From Echinometra lucunter (taxonomy: Eukaryota > Echinodermata > Echinoidea > Camarodonta > Echinometridae), in contig CM057162.1 in NCBI GenBank assembly GCA_029962745.1, positions 3,908,826-3,972,825 of the forward strand: DNA of 64,000 bases, in the 5' to 3' direction. Shown here piece after piece: positions 62,735 to 64,000 of the stretch. Position 1 is the first letter of the stretch, and the number at the start of each line of letters is the position of its first letter. The notes beneath the pieces are model-generated. The model saw nothing but the letters and a program-made list of their open reading frames with translations. It ran no database searches and was not told where the DNA came from. The position numbers were made by a program, and so were the translations under genes.

Positions 62735-63285
62735 TCTGATTTGATTTTCGTCGAAATCCCGACCTCTTACGCTTCAGGGAGCAAATGCGACGAGAAAATT
62801 ATGCAACAAATTATGCAAATGAGGTGAAAGTTTAGGGCGTTGTCCCTGCTCCATGCCGCATCGGAACTGTTAATCTGGCGTAAGATCCTTTTAGTGAATA
62901 GCCTCAGGAAGATATGTGCCAGATTTCATAAAAAAAAAACTCGCAGTGGACTGAATAATCATTTATGAATATAGGCCAGATTTCATTTTTAAAAATTTCC
63001 TCTCCCATTGACACTATGTAAAGTTAGGGAGCAGAATTTCAACACAAGTGAAAGTTGGTTTATTTCATCGATGATTATTGCTCAATCTACTGCGAGTTTT
63101 TTCATGAAATTTGGCACATATCTTCCTGAGGCTATTAACTAAAAGGATCTTACGCCAAATTAACTATCCGATGCGGCATGGAGCAGGGACAACGCCCTAA
63201 ACTTTCACCTCATTTGCATAATTTTTTCGTCGCATTTTCTCCCTGAAGCGTAAGAGGTCGGAATTTCGACGAAAAGTGTCATATC
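62735..63285. mobile_element. Long imperfect hairpin element
   Basis: TTCGTCGAAATCCCGACCTC at the left mirrors GAGGTCGGAATTTCGACGAA at the right. The arms remain complementary for over 200 bases (CCTCAGGAAGATATGTGCCA / GGCACATATCTTCCTGAGGC) around a short non-paired centre. Confidence 0.8.
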
Positions 63286-63689
63286 CCTTTATTGTTTGTT
63301 TTTTTTAAATCAGAAATTTGATTTAAATCTCACAAAACTATGATACTGCTGTTATTCATATTATTTCACGACTATTAACTTACTATGTCTTAATAATCTT
63401 GATGCTACAGGATGTATCAATAAAAACGTTACACTTTTGAAAAAAATCATAAAAATTATATTTCAAAATATTTCGAAGAGTCTTTCATGTAGATAGATGC
63501 CCAGTAGTCTCATCTATCAGGTGCCACTCACAAAACAAATTTTAATTCTTGCTTGGCCGAACACTGACTATTTTTGCTCAGAATGTGAAAAATGACTTGC
63601 GCCAAATTGAAAGAAGAGAGGCAATTAAACCAGCAGTCTAAATAAGTACTCCCATTCAAAGAAATTACTCTTTGCCACAGAGTTGCCCG

Positions 63690-63965
63690 AGTCAGTCCGA
63701 CTGCCTGACAGGTTGACTGACTGATTGATTGGGCATTTCATATGTCATTAAGCAGTTGATTAAAATGATTGTCTTATTGATTGACTGGGGGACTGACTGA
63801 CTGAATTGTTAAATGATCGATTGCTTTAGCATTTCACTTATCGATACTTTGATCAATCAACTGATCGATTGGCTGTTGATTAGATGATTACCATATTGAC
63901 TGGTTAATTGATTGACTGAATGGCTGGCTGAATGGTTGGATGACTGGCAGATGCATTGACTAATG
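63690..63965 (+). repeat. Degenerate TGACTGAT simple repeat
   Basis: TGACTGACTGATTGATTGG-type text in two blocks (63690-63810, 63850-63965). Confidence 0.7.
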
Positions 63966-64000
63966 GATCTATCAGTTCCGCCCAATTATAGAAAAGAGAG

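Overview
This is animal genomic DNA: AT-rich, with long introns, GT-AG splicing, dense short inverted-repeat transposons, tRNA-derived SINEs and LINE remnants. The repeat content (GAGCGAAGCGAGC-type motifs, Pearl-like elements, many palindromic MITEs) and an immune-type PGRP gene suggest a marine deuterostome, most likely a sea-urchin-like echinoderm. That assignment is inference. No prokaryotic-type operon, CRISPR array or rRNA is present.

Three protein-coding genes can be built from exons. (1) On the minus strand, 38689 down to 9363, is a complete gene for the PP2A scaffold subunit A (PR65/PPP2R1, HEAT repeats). It has 14 coding exons whose phases all join, giving about 590 residues against 589 in human PPP2R1A. 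Decayed partial copies of exons 4, 6 and 7 lie in the introns beside their parent exons. (2) On the plus strand, 39950-45038, is the 3' part of a gene for a type I membrane protein: WSC domain, short Thr-rich piece, Pro/Ser stalk, transmembrane helix and a tyrosine-containing tail. Its signal-peptide exon is not visible and may lie in the 500-N gap at 38941-39440. (3) On the plus strand, 50446 to beyond 61007, is the 5' part of a gene for a predicted type II membrane receptor: N-terminal death-fold domain, transmembrane helix, short linker, then the start of a peptidoglycan recognition (PGRP) domain. The PGRP domain continues past the window. This is the most interesting object here: a possible one-protein link between peptidoglycan sensing outside the cell and death-domain signalling inside.

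Layout: 1-9.3 kb holds no recognised gene except the probable 3' UTR of the PP2A-A gene, and is full of small inverted-repeat elements. 9.3-38.7 kb is the PP2A-A gene, its introns loaded with piggyBac-like TTAA elements (one 2.9 kb copy), TA-flanked mariner-like MITEs, two Pearl-like elements with 151- and 157-bp tandem modules, SINEs and minisatellites. 38.7-39.9 kb is the divergent intergenic region with the gap. 39.9-45.4 kb is the WSC gene. 45.4-50.4 kb is intergenic with MITEs. 50.4-61.0 kb is the death-domain/PGRP gene, with a CR1-like LINE remnant and several G-run repeat families in its introns. 61.0-64.0 kb is probably intron, with a long imperfect hairpin.

Exon boundaries were derived by hand from splice consensus, phase and homology recalled from the PP2A-A, WSC, death-domain and PGRP families. 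No search was run.
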